58,133 nt of DNA from Thalassolituus marinus (lineage in GTDB: Bacteria; Pseudomonadota; Gammaproteobacteria; Pseudomonadales; Oceanobacteraceae). The stretch lies in assembly GCF_020320395.1 (NCBI RefSeq), contig NZ_JAEDAH010000046.1, positions 13,954 to 72,086 of the forward strand, given 5' to 3'. The first letter of the stretch is position 1. Every line of letters begins with the position of its first letter. The notes below the pieces were generated by a model. The model did no database searches, was not told the origin of the DNA, and saw only the letters and a list, made by a program, of their open reading frames with translations. The translations under genes were made by a program, and so were the position numbers. This document shows positions 45,250 through 54,007 of the stretch, piece by piece.

Positions 45250-46865
45250 GCGCTGATGGCCTCCCGCTGCTCGCTGTGGTGAAGTAAATCAGCAGCTTCA
45301 GGACACAGCGTCAGCGGTTCGACTTTGATGTTGCCGGCAACGGCACCACTGGCAATGCGCAGACGCATATATGTATCCATGGCGTTGCTGCTGATCTGTG
45401 TCTGGGCACTCTGCAACTGCCCGAGTTCACGTGCCAGACGGTAATGAAAATGCTCATTCAGCAGCACTTCCAGTTGTTCATTGACGGCGGCAACGGCATC
45501 CGCATTGCCTTCCGCCAACAACAGGTAACCGGGTTTGCTGTCGGTCTGTTTGCCCGGAACCGCCAGCAAGCTGACAGGTTTGATGGCGAACTGGTTGCTC
45601 AGCAGATCAAACAGATTCAGCACGGCTTCCGGCGACATTTTTTCGCCCACCATATCGGTGCCGGACAGGCGCGAAATAAAACGCAGACTCGGACACTGGT
45701 TAAGGAAACCATCGACCAGCAACTGGTCTTTGGTCACGTAACGCAGCAGGCCATTACCGGTGGTAATAATCGGCCGCACACGCATACCGCGTTGCAGCTG
45801 CCAGGCGAAAAGAACTTCACCGTTCTCGAGATTTTCGAATTCGTAGAAATGGCTTTCCAGCGCCAGTGGATACTGGCCGTTGAGGGGAAAGGTGACTACG
45901 CCTTCTGTAGCCCACAGGCCTTTGCCCTGGAACTTACAGTGAGCAAATAGTTGCTGTAGCTGTTGTGCCCAGCTGGCTGAAGATGAGGTATCCCAGGCGC
46001 TGATCAATGCCAGTTGCGGCCACAGCGCAGCGGTTGTTGCTGCGTTAATAGCGCCATCCCATTGCTGCAGAATCCGGCCGTTATGGCGCTGCTTCGGTGC
46101 TTTCAGATAACGCAGTTCAGGTTTGTCGGCTGGCCAGCGACCCGACAGCAATACCCGGGATACTGCCTCACGTTGTTGTGCCAGCGTGTCCAGCAGTCCG
46201 ATGGCAAAGGTCGGGCTCCAGACCGATATCATGGTCAGATCCCGGCTGGACGCCAGGTAGCAAAGCGAGGCAAACATCGATAATTCTGACGTTGGCGCCA
46301 GTGAAACATTTTCCGGTACTGCCATGGTGCCGGCCATAAACAGCCGCTTCCACCAGGGCAGTAATTTCAGGTCGTCATTAACGCTGGCAGCCTCACTGCG
46401 CAATGCTTGCGGCACCCAGGATAAGGACCAGTAGTGGCGACCATGACGGATTGCAGGGTAGCGCTGATAGAGATCGCTTATCCAGGGCGCAATGGCCTGA
46501 TCCAGTTCGTGCAGGAAGGCTGGCGTGTAGGGGATCCACTTCACCTGTGAAGTGGAGCCACTGGTGGGCTGGTAACGCTCGCATGTTTCACTGGTAAGCT
46601 GGCCATCGCCGTCACGCTGGCGCTGGATGGCGGCCTGCCAGTCTTCGTAATTGCTGAGTGGTACCTGGCGGGCAAAACGTACAGGACAGGTGGCTGTACT
46701 GAGGCTGTAGCGGGCAGCTGTTTCTGTGCCCTCAACCAGTGCCATGATACTCCGCAGCCGACGCACCTGGGTGTCCTGCAAATTAAAGGTCGCCTCTTTA
46801 AAGTGACGACTGCCGCGTCGGCTCAGAGCGAACGAGGCACGATGAAGTAATGAAGATAAAGCCAT
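45246..46865 (-). CDS. GH3-family acyl-adenylating enzyme (amido synthetase-like)
   Basis: This 539-residue protein of the GH3 family adenylates carboxylic acids and commonly joins them to amino acids. The ATP loop is PTSGSTSQVKWIPYT (residues about 100-114). The second core stretch, RVRPIITTGNGLLRYVTKDQ, matches the GH3 motif that reads VTxxxGLYRYRxGD in plants, with the Tyr-Arg partly changed to LLRYVTKD. RLSGTDMVGEKMSPEAV is the family hinge and C-terminal domain entry. The start MALSSLLHRA has GAGG eight bases upstream; the open frame extends to 47060 inside the upstream gene. Bacterial GH3 proteins are poorly characterised. Its context (two GNAT proteins, a CAT-fold enzyme, an RND pump) suggests small-molecule synthesis. 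Confidence 0.8.
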   Translation of the reverse strand: MALSSLLHRASFALSRRGSRHFKEATFNLQDTQVRRLRSIMALVEGTETAARYSLSTATCPVRFARQVPLSNYEDWQAAIQRQRDGDGQLTSETCERYQPTSGSTSQVKWIPYTPAFLHELDQAIAPWISDLYQRYPAIRHGRHYWSLSWVPQALRSEAASVNDDLKLLPWWKRLFMAGTMAVPENVSLAPTSELSMFASLCYLASSRDLTMISVWSPTFAIGLLDTLAQQREAVSRVLLSGRWPADKPELRYLKAPKQRHNGRILQQWDGAINAATTAALWPQLALISAWDTSSSASWAQQLQQLFAHCKFQGKGLWATEGVVTFPLNGQYPLALESHFYEFENLENGEVLFAWQLQRGMRVRPIITTGNGLLRYVTKDQLLVDGFLNQCPSLRFISRLSGTDMVGEKMSPEAVLNLFDLLSNQFAIKPVSLLAVPGKQTDSKPGYLLLAEGNADAVAAVNEQLEVLLNEHFHYRLARELGQLQSAQTQISSNAMDTYMRLRIASGAVAGNIKVEPLTLCPEAADLLHHSEQREAISA

Positions 46866-46875
46866 AACCTGTGCC

Positions 46876-47625
46876 TCATGCCGCCGGTAACTGACGACTG
46901 CGTCCGCTGATCTGTTTGTGGAAAAACGACAGCAGCGTGCCCATGCAAACTTCACCGACGCAAGGTAACTCGGTACCACGGCGCCAGGTTGGATTGACGT
47001 CATCAAAGAAACGGATTCTGGCATTGGCGCCGCGCATCTCTTCGGTAATTTCGGCAACATCGCCTTTCAGGAACTGGTAGCTGTCGCCGAAGTCCAGCAG
47101 CCGCTTTTCCTTATCGTAATATTGCGGAAACAGCTGTTCGCAATACAGATCAATTACCTGTTCAAGGCGGGTGTTGCGGCTTTGGTGATTAGGAAAATGA
47201 CGGATGAAGTTATTCGCCAGCAGAAGGTAGGTTTTATAACCCTTGGAAATCAGCAGCCAGAAAATACGTGTACCCGGATGTTTAAGCTTCATTTTTACCA
47301 GGCGCAAGGCAAATGCCTGCTGCAGTTTTTTATTGCCCCAGTAGCGTTTTTCTAAAATGGTGTCGCCACTGAAAATCCCCATTGTTGGTTTCTTGCCAAA
47401 GCTTAAAGGCATTACTGTCCAGGTGCTGAAACCAACAATATGGCCGGTGTCTTTTTCGCGCAGGACAAAGACGCCGCTTTTCTTATTCATATCGTTGAGG
47501 AAGGTTTCCAGATCGGTATTCTCATAATACTGGGAAAAAAGCGTATACATATTTTTAAACTGCTTAATGGATACGCGTTTTATTGGTAAAAACGTGCAGA
47601 ATAATTTGCTTTTTTTCTGAGTCAT
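46876..47625 (-). CDS. GNAT-like acyltransferase, first gene of the GH3/RND operon
   Basis: This 249-residue cytosolic protein has a GNAT-like central sheet (SGVFVLREKDTGHIVGFSTW ... MGIFSGDTILEKRYWGNKKL ... FALRLVKMKLKHPGTRIFWL). The GNKKLQ stretch lies where the acyl-CoA loop is expected. The C-terminal 100 residues do not match a family I know. The start MTQKKSKLF has AAGGGG upstream; an alternative at 47682 adds 19 residues without a ribosome site. It is somewhat more A+T rich than its partners. It starts the operon and leaves a 10-base gap to the GH3 gene. Confidence 0.65.
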   Translation of the reverse strand: MTQKKSKLFCTFLPIKRVSIKQFKNMYTLFSQYYENTDLETFLNDMNKKSGVFVLREKDTGHIVGFSTWTVMPLSFGKKPTMGIFSGDTILEKRYWGNKKLQQAFALRLVKMKLKHPGTRIFWLLISKGYKTYLLLANNFIRHFPNHQSRNTRLEQVIDLYCEQLFPQYYDKEKRLLDFGDSYQFLKGDVAEITEEMRGANARIRFFDDVNPTWRRGTELPCVGEVCMGTLLSFFHKQISGRSRQLPAA

Positions 47626-48040
47626 GATGAACCCCTTTTCAGGCAATAGCAGACCGTAAGGCCGGACAAAGATTTGTGGCATTAACGATGCGGATTAACA
47701 GATGATTAGCGTTGTTTGCGGCTCAGGCCACGCGGATCATGGTTATTCAATCAGGACGACTTTATTGGATGTGCTCATAATATTTACCGTGAGAATGTTG
47801 TTTTATTTTTATAGGCGGCGGATTGAAGCACAGTTGATATTTATGAGGTAAATGAAAATACCCGGGGAATGGAACACTGGCATGAAATGCCCTTAGTAAA
47901 CGGTGTTAACTTTCTAAATTATGGTTCTATGGTTCCATTAATTGCAGATAAATTAGAAGATAAACGTCATTAATAAAATTGGCGTATATGGTGGGAATTA
48001 ATATGAGTGGTTTGTATCAGGCCATATCGTATGGCGCTAA
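47626..48040. other. A+T-rich gene-free promoter region of the GH3/GNAT/RND operon
   Basis: 415 bases with no convincing gene and clearly lower G+C than either side. It carries a tandem ATGGTTCT-ATGGTTCC repeat (47921-47936), a small inverted repeat GGCAT/ATGCC near 47879-47891, and a TATAAA on the minus strand (47808-47813) that may be the operon -10. A 12-codon minus-strand frame (47743-47778) is noted but not called. The ydbH-like gene ends at its right edge. Confidence 0.55.
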
Positions 48041-50752
48041 TTACTGATATTTCTGTTCCAGACGACTGATGACATCCTGAGTCACGCGCAGGCTTTCGAG
48101 CAGGTCGAGCAGGTTGTATTCGAGGTTAACATTAAGGTGAGTTTTCTGGCCGCCAAAGAAGTCGGGGTTCTTCCCCTGAAACTGCAGGCCAAGATTCAGT
48201 TCGCCATCGGGTTGATACTGAATGTCATTTTTCAGCTGCTCGTACTGGAAGTTCTGCAGTAACTGCATTGCCAGTCCGACGGTCTGGTCGCTTTGTCCCA
48301 GTGCTTCAGAGGTTGCATTGTTGTATTGAATGACGCCGCCGGGTGCGCGAGCGAACAGTGTTCCGCCAGGGATGCTGACTCCCTCCGGGCTGATCACAAT
48401 TGGCAACAGTCCATCCAGTGTGCCGCTGGCATTCACCTGGGCGTTGGCCTCCAGTGCTGCGATCTGTGCCAGCTGGATATGCTCCAGTTCAATACCAAAG
48501 GCGTTGATGTCTTTACGACTGTCAAAGCGGATCAGTGGTGTGTGAATTCTTCCACCCAGTACATCGGTATGCATTTCATGGATTTCGGCGACAGCGTAGG
48601 AGAAATCTGCCGGTATACGGGTCTGACTGCGTGCCAGAATATCTTTCAGTTCGATGCCGGGGTTGAGGCTGGCACCGCTGAGCTGCGCATCCAGCAGGTA
48701 GTCACCACTGAACGGCCGACGGAGTGAAATCAGCGCATTCCAGTTTTCCAGCGCGATACTGCTGTCGTAAACCGCACTCAGGTTGTCAGCGCGCAGCGTA
48801 AGGTCCGGCTTAAAGGAAAAGCCGTCGGCCTGCTGACTCCAGTCGACCCATCCCTGACCTGATACAGAGCCTCCCAGCCACTCGATTTTACTCAGCGCCG
48901 CCATGGTCGGCAGTTGCAGACTGTGCCAGTCGAGATAGGTGTCATTGAGGTACCACTGAGCATTACCTTCAGCGCTGATCAGGTTGTGCTCCAGGCGCAG
49001 GCGCATGGTCAGTTTATCGAGCGCGGCGCGAATGCTGACGTCGGCACTGATCTGCTGTTCACCACTCTGATCATTTATGGCCAGCGTGAACGGCCCGCTG
49101 ATCTTCGTTGCAGGCAGTGGCCAGCCATTGACGTCGGAGGCATCCACTCCGGCATCAAACTGACAGCGGACATTGATACCCTGACTATGAGCTTCGGGCA
49201 GGCATTGCAGTTCGCTGGCCGCCAGCTGCAGGGTTGAGCCCGGATTGTCAGCGTTGGCCGACTGGCTGAGTGTCGCCGGGCTCATTTGCACAATGACAGG
49301 TTCCATAGACAGCTTGCCGGCGGCATCTCTGGCATTGAAATTACCGTGCACATAAAGCTGTGGCAGCAGCGTCAGAGTCAGTGCTGAAACCTGCCAGTCA
49401 CTGACCGCGAAGGGCTGCAGTCGTGCACTGAATCCGGGAATGGTACTTACCTGCCAGTCGCCGTCGGGGCTTAGCAGGGCGATGAGTTCGCCGCTTAGCT
49501 GACTGTCGGCCAGTGGCAATTGCAGTGCGCTGGCCAGATCGGATGATGTATCCAGTTGCAGCGGCAGTACCACACTCAGTGCGCTGTCCTGCTGCCAGTT
49601 GATGGCAGGCTGCAGTTTCAGGCTGGCCTGCTGCTGGGCGGCCACCGTCAGGTTGTTATTCAGGTCGCCCTCGAGCTCACACAGACTGAATTGCGGTGTG
49701 CAGAAACCGGTCAGGGTCTGCTGCGAACGAACCTGTACATCCGCATCGTCCAGCAGCCCACTCACGCTGACCTGTTGTTGCTGACTATCCAGGCGCAGCT
49801 GCCAGTCGGCTTCAGCATTGGGTTTGGTGACTGATATCAACCAGCTGCCTTGCTGCCAGTCGACGCCACCCGGCAGCGGTGCGGCATGAGTGGTCAGTGT
49901 CGCGGCAGCACCGAGTACGGCGTCGGCCGGCAAAATGCCTTCGTTCGGCAGTGTGACTTCCGCTTTCAGGGTAAGCTTGTGCAGTGGCAATGGCAGATCG
50001 GCCAGTTGCGGCAGACGCTGACTCAGGGCTTGCAGATCGAGACGCTGGTCAACACTGATCATAGTGTGCTGCTCAGTCTGGGCTATGTGTCCGGAGGTCT
50101 GGGTCAGCAGGACTTCGTTTTCTGCCAGCAGTAATAACCAGTCGCCGCTTTGCTGTAACTGAAATTCGGTATTCCACGGCAGTGGCTGGTTATCCACCTG
50201 TAACTGGCCGTGCACACGCCACAATTCCGGTGTCAGGCTGACGCTCAGATCGGCGCTCAGAGCCGGGTGCTGCAGGCTGAACCGGTGGATGTCGACACGC
50301 TCCGCCGGCAGGCTCAGCCATTGGGCAAAGGCCGGGATGGAAACCGGCTGGTTAAACTGGCTGCGGGCTTTTTCGCCCGCGTTGGCGGCGGCCGCAGCGG
50401 CGACTTTCACTGCACTGGGGGCAGGCAGGGTAACGCTCAGACTATCGGCGCTGAGGGTGCGTAAGCGGCCCTGAAACAATTCGCTCGGATGAAAACGGAT
50501 TTGCAGGTCGTTGAGATGAATCACTGTGCCGTCAGGCAGTGGCAGCAGCAACTCGTCGATGCCAATGCGGGTCCAGCTGAGTTGGCTGATGACAGCGATG
50601 GTCTGCTCGTTGTCAGACAGAGCTCCCGGCAACCAGCGATTGAGTGCTGGTTTCAACAGAGAAGGCAGGGCGGCCAGAACGGCTGCACTGAGTAGCAGTG
50701 CCAGGCCTGCAATCAGCAGAACCCGGCGCAGCAATCCTTTGCTGAAAACCAT
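48041..50752 (-). CDS. ydbH: YdbH-like AsmA/TamB-type envelope protein
   Basis: This 903-residue protein has one N-terminal membrane anchor (VLLIAGLALLLSAAVLAALP) and a very long periplasmic beta-rich region with irregular hydrophobic repeats. It ends in NVNLEYNLLDLLESLRVTQD, the C-terminal pattern of YdbH. In E. coli YdbH acts with TamB and YhdP as bridge-like proteins for phospholipid movement to the outer membrane. The partners YnbE and YdbL normally follow, but neither is visible after this gene. It starts 6 bases after rpiA and is probably co-transcribed. Family placement is good; function by analogy. Confidence 0.72.
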   Translation of the reverse strand: MVFSKGLLRRVLLIAGLALLLSAAVLAALPSLLKPALNRWLPGALSDNEQTIAVISQLSWTRIGIDELLLPLPDGTVIHLNDLQIRFHPSELFQGRLRTLSADSLSVTLPAPSAVKVAAAAAANAGEKARSQFNQPVSIPAFAQWLSLPAERVDIHRFSLQHPALSADLSVSLTPELWRVHGQLQVDNQPLPWNTEFQLQQSGDWLLLLAENEVLLTQTSGHIAQTEQHTMISVDQRLDLQALSQRLPQLADLPLPLHKLTLKAEVTLPNEGILPADAVLGAAATLTTHAAPLPGGVDWQQGSWLISVTKPNAEADWQLRLDSQQQQVSVSGLLDDADVQVRSQQTLTGFCTPQFSLCELEGDLNNNLTVAAQQQASLKLQPAINWQQDSALSVVLPLQLDTSSDLASALQLPLADSQLSGELIALLSPDGDWQVSTIPGFSARLQPFAVSDWQVSALTLTLLPQLYVHGNFNARDAAGKLSMEPVIVQMSPATLSQSANADNPGSTLQLAASELQCLPEAHSQGINVRCQFDAGVDASDVNGWPLPATKISGPFTLAINDQSGEQQISADVSIRAALDKLTMRLRLEHNLISAEGNAQWYLNDTYLDWHSLQLPTMAALSKIEWLGGSVSGQGWVDWSQQADGFSFKPDLTLRADNLSAVYDSSIALENWNALISLRRPFSGDYLLDAQLSGASLNPGIELKDILARSQTRIPADFSYAVAEIHEMHTDVLGGRIHTPLIRFDSRKDINAFGIELEHIQLAQIAALEANAQVNASGTLDGLLPIVISPEGVSIPGGTLFARAPGGVIQYNNATSEALGQSDQTVGLAMQLLQNFQYEQLKNDIQYQPDGELNLGLQFQGKNPDFFGGQKTHLNVNLEYNLLDLLESLRVTQDVISRLEQKYQ

Positions 50753-50758
50753 AGTGAC

Positions 50759-51433
50759 TTACTTCGCCTTAATGGTTCTGACCCCGTCCTGGGTGCCAAG
50801 CAGCAACACGTTGGCAGGGCGCAGGGCAAACAGACCGTTGGTGATGACACCAGTGATCTGGTTGATCTTGCTTTCCAGCTCCATGGCGGAAGCGATGCTG
50901 AGGTTGTGCACGTCGAGAATGTGGCCGCCATTGTCGGTAACAACACCTTCACGATAAACCGGATCACCTCCGAGCTTAACCAGCTCGCGGGCAACGAAGG
51001 AGCGCGCCATTGGAATCACTTCCACTGGCAGCGGGAAGGTACCCATGCGTTCAACCAGTTTGGATTCATCAGCAACGCAGACAAATTCACGGGCCACCGC
51101 AGCAACGATTTTTTCACGGGTCAGTGCGGCGCCACCGCCTTTGATCATCTCCAGGTGCTCGTTGATTTCATCTGCACCATCGATGTAGAAATCCATGCCA
51201 TCTACTGCGTTCAGATCGTAAACCGGGATGCCGTGGTCGCGCAGGCGCTGGGCCGAGGTTTCCGAGCTGGCAACGGCACCATCAAACAGGTGTTTGTACT
51301 GGGCCAGTGCATCAATAAAACAGTTGGCGGTCGAGCCGGTTCCAACACCGACGATGCTGTCATCTTCCAGGTGTGGGCGGATATAGTCGACGGCGGCCTG
51401 GCCGACGGCTTTTTTCAGTTCATCTTGAGTCAT
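50759..51433 (-). CDS. rpiA: Ribose-5-phosphate isomerase A
   Basis: This 224-residue cytosolic enzyme interconverts ribose 5-phosphate and ribulose 5-phosphate in the pentose phosphate pathway. The motifs are complete: [16 protein letters not shown] (phosphate loop), [34 protein letters not shown] (catalytic Asp and Glu) and [21 protein letters not shown]. The length matches the family. It is divergent from ilvA and followed at 6 bases by the ydbH-like gene. Confidence 0.97.
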   Translation of the reverse strand: MTQDELKKAVGQAAVDYIRPHLEDDSIVGVGTGSTANCFIDALAQYKHLFDGAVASSETSAQRLRDHGIPVYDLNAVDGMDFYIDGADEINEHLEMIKGGGAALTREKIVAAVAREFVCVADESKLVERMGTFPLPVEVIPMARSFVARELVKLGGDPVYREGVVTDNGGHILDVHNLSIASAMELESKINQITGVITNGLFALRPANVLLLGTQDGVRTIKAK

Positions 51434-51466
51434 TGGGCAGAGTCTGTTGGCTAAAGGACTGAAAGA

Positions 51467-51472
51467 ATTATA
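51467..51472 (-). promoter_or_regulatory. -10 box of rpiA
   Basis: A consensus TATAAT on the minus strand lies 33 bases before the rpiA ATG. No clear -35 is visible at the right distance, so confidence is limited. Confidence 0.4.
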
Positions 51473-51543
51473 AGCGCTGATGCGTTACAATGCGTCCCCT
51501 GAGTGCGATTCGCGCCGCTTTTTTGTCTGATCCGGAAAATCCC

Positions 51544-53061
51544 ATGCTTAACGATTACCTGAAAAAGATTCTGTCTGCCCGTGTGTACGATGTTGCGATT
51601 GAATCGCCACTGCACATTGCTTCGTTTCTCAGTGAGCGACTGGGTAACCAGATCTGGGTTAAACGTGAAGATCAGCAGCCGGTGTATTCCTTCAAAATCC
51701 GTGGCGCTTACAACAAGGTTGTACAGCTGACGGATGAGGAAAAAGCCAAAGGCGTTGTTGCTGCATCGGCAGGTAATCATGCGCAAGGTCTGGCGCTGGC
51801 GGCTCAGCGTCTGGGCATTAAAGCCACCATCGTGATGCCGCGTACCACGCCGGATATCAAGGTGCGCTCGGTAAAGGCTCGCGGCGCCCGTGTGGTGCTG
51901 CAGGGCGACGCTTTTGACGATGCCTTCGCCTACTCGCAGAAACTGGTGGAAGAAAAAGGTATGACCTATATCCACCCGTATGACGACCCGGAAGTCATTG
52001 CTGGTCAGGGTACTATTGGTATGGAAATCCTGCGTCAGCTCAGCGGCCCGGTTGATGCCGTATTTGTGCCTGTAGGTGGCGGTGGTCTGGCAGCTGGCGT
52101 TGCGGCCTATATCAAAGCCCTGCGCCCGGAAATTAAAGTGATTGGTGTCGAAAGCACCGAATCTGCCTGTCTGGCCGCAGCGCTGGCAGAAGAGCAGCGG
52201 GTTGTGCTGCCGCAGGTGGGTATCTTTGCCGACGGTGTGGCGGTGGCGCAGATCGGCAAGAACACCTGGGAAATCTGTAAGGATCACATCGATGAAGTGA
52301 TCACCTGCACGCCGGATGAAATCTGTGCAGCGATTAAGGACATCTTCGACGATACCCGCGCAGTGTGTGAGCCTGCCGGTGCGCTGAGTGTTGCCGGGGT
52401 GAAAAAGTACATTGAGCGAGAAGGCTGTGAGAACCAGAATCTGGTGACCATTCTCAGCGGCGCCAACGTTAACTTCGATCGCCTGCGCTACATTTCGGAA
52501 GTGGCTGAAATCGGTGAAGGCCGCGAAATCATTCTGGCGGTTACCATTGCGGAAAAAGCCGGAAGTTTCCAGAAATTCTGCAGTCTGATTGGTAAGCGCC
52601 CGATCACCGAGTTCAACTATCGTTATGGCGATGATGAGCGCGCGCAGATCTATGTCGGCGTAAAAGTTGGTGCTGAACCGGGGGCGCGTCAGAACCTGCT
52701 GGATGAACTGCGGGCGGAGAACTACCCGGTACTGGATATCACCGATGATGAAATGGCCAAGTACCATATCCGTCACATGGTGGGTGGCCATGCGCCGGCG
52801 TCAGTTAACGATGAGCGCGTATACCGCTTTGAGTTTCCTGAACGTCCCGGGGCATTACTGAATTTCCTGCGCAAACTGGGGAAACACTTTAATATCTCCC
52901 TGTTCCATTACCGCAACCACGGCGCTGCTTATGGGCGCGTACTGGTCGGGTTGCAGGTCTCTGACGATAAAGTGGCGCAATTGCACGCATTTCTGGAAGA
53001 GCTTGGCTACGGCTATTGGGACGAAAGTGACAACATGGCCTACCAGTTGTTTTTACGCTGA
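51544..53061 (+). CDS. ilvA: Biosynthetic threonine dehydratase IlvA
   Basis: This 505-residue PLP enzyme deaminates threonine to 2-oxobutanoate, the first step to isoleucine. The PLP lysine lies in YSFKIRGAYNK, the substrate Ser in AASAGNHAQG, and the phosphate-binding glycines in PVGGGGLAAGV. Two C-terminal ACT-like regulatory halves (about residues 325-505) indicate the isoleucine-inhibited biosynthetic type and not the catabolic one. The start MLNDYLKKILS has GGAA upstream; the frame is open from 51490, but that lies in the promoter region. Confidence 0.97.
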   Translation: MLNDYLKKILSARVYDVAIESPLHIASFLSERLGNQIWVKREDQQPVYSFKIRGAYNKVVQLTDEEKAKGVVAASAGNHAQGLALAAQRLGIKATIVMPRTTPDIKVRSVKARGARVVLQGDAFDDAFAYSQKLVEEKGMTYIHPYDDPEVIAGQGTIGMEILRQLSGPVDAVFVPVGGGGLAAGVAAYIKALRPEIKVIGVESTESACLAAALAEEQRVVLPQVGIFADGVAVAQIGKNTWEICKDHIDEVITCTPDEICAAIKDIFDDTRAVCEPAGALSVAGVKKYIEREGCENQNLVTILSGANVNFDRLRYISEVAEIGEGREIILAVTIAEKAGSFQKFCSLIGKRPITEFNYRYGDDERAQIYVGVKVGAEPGARQNLLDELRAENYPVLDITDDEMAKYHIRHMVGGHAPASVNDERVYRFEFPERPGALLNFLRKLGKHFNISLFHYRNHGAAYGRVLVGLQVSDDKVAQLHAFLEELGYGYWDESDNMAYQLFLR

Positions 53062-53076
53062 GTGACCGACAGATGG

Positions 53077-53103
53077 CCCGTTTGCGCCTTGTGCGCAGAC
53101 GGG
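53077..53103 (+). terminator. Strong hairpin after ilvA
   Basis: An 11-base stem CCCGTTTGCGC (53077-53087) with GCGCAGACGGG (53093-53103), containing one G-U pair, around a 5-base loop. It is followed by TAATAAC, not a U-tract, so termination may be partial. Confidence 0.5.
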
Positions 53104-53191
53104 TAATAACGACAATGACGGCCTCCGTTTTATCCGGCAGTGTCTGCGCCGGACCGTTAGCGTTATCTGCATAATAAGAACGAGAATATCA

Positions 53192-53911
53192 ATGTTATTT
53201 AGTATCCGGGCATGCATCACGGCTTCACATTTCCTTCTGGTGTGTTGTGCCACTCTGCTGGTTTGTTTGGTTCGACCTTTTCATCGTAATAACACCCACC
53301 TGTGTGCCAGCTGGATGTCGTTAATTCTGCGTCCGGTGCTGGGCGTACGATTCAAAGCACTGAACGACTCGCCGGTCGGCGAGCAGCCAGCGGTGTACAT
53401 TATCAACCATCAGGACGTCCTCGACGTCTTTATCTGCACAGCGATGCTGCCGAAGAATATCGCGATTCTGGGTAAGACAGAATTGCGTTATATCCCTGTG
53501 TTCGGTCTGGCCTTCTGGTTGGCCGGCAATCTGTATATCAACCGTCAGAATAAGCAGAAAGCCTGGGACACGATGAAGTCGGTGGCCGAGGTTGTGCGCC
53601 GCCGCCAACGTGCCATTTATATGTTCCCGGAAGGTACCCGTAGTAATGGTAAGGGCCTGCAACCTTTCAAGAGCGGCGCCTTTGCGCTGGCGATTGAAGC
53701 AGGGTTGCCAATTGTGCCTATCGTATTCAGTAGCACTCATAAGCATATCGATCTGAACCGTTTGCACTCGGGCCCGTGTCTTGGCCGCTACCTGGAGCCG
53801 GTCAGCACCGACGGACTGGGTGAGGCCGATGTGCGAGAGCTATCCGAACGCTGTCACACTCTGATGAAAGCGGCCATTGATGAACTTGACGCAGAGCTCT
53901 CTGCTGCCTGA
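53192..53911 (+). CDS. plsC: 1-acylglycerol-3-phosphate O-acyltransferase (PlsC family)
   Basis: This 239-residue inner-membrane enzyme acylates lysophosphatidic acid to phosphatidic acid. An N-terminal membrane segment (HFLLVCCATLLVCLV) comes first. The four acyltransferase motifs are present: NHQDVLD (Hx4D, catalytic), GNLYINRQ, MFPEGTRSNGKG and AGLPIVPIVF. The length is typical of PlsC. It stands alone between ilvA and a solute-binding protein. More than one PlsC-like enzyme may exist in the genome, so the symbol is by family. Confidence 0.87.
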   Translation: MLFSIRACITASHFLLVCCATLLVCLVRPFHRNNTHLCASWMSLILRPVLGVRFKALNDSPVGEQPAVYIINHQDVLDVFICTAMLPKNIAILGKTELRYIPVFGLAFWLAGNLYINRQNKQKAWDTMKSVAEVVRRRQRAIYMFPEGTRSNGKGLQPFKSGAFALAIEAGLPIVPIVFSSTHKHIDLNRLHSGPCLGRYLEPVSTDGLGEADVRELSERCHTLMKAAIDELDAELSAA

Positions 53912-53936
53912 TTTTCCCTGACGGGCCATAGTAATA

Positions 53937-53965
53937 CTGTCGTCAGATGACAGGGCAGCTATACT
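53937..53965 (+). promoter_or_regulatory. Candidate promoter of the solute-binding protein gene
   Basis: CTGTCG (53937-53942) and TATACT (53960-53965) have a 17-base spacer. The -10 is good and the -35 weak. The -35 overlaps an inverted repeat CTGTC/GACAG (53937-53941 and 53949-53953), a possible regulator site. Confidence 0.35.
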
Positions 53966-54007
53966 CAATCTCAGTCGATATTCCTAACGCCAATGGTGAG
54001 GTCTGAG

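Noticed and set aside
47743-47778. Minus-strand frame MSTSNKVVLIE before the GH3 operon, possibly a leader or precursor peptide
   Set aside because: Only 11 residues, weak ribosome site, and an overlapping frame reading NNHDPRGLSRKQR needs a frameshift to join it. Too little to call.
51451-52791. Long minus-strand frame opposite ilvA (446 codons)
   Set aside because: ilvA is certain on the other strand; the frame has no start signals and no family resemblance.
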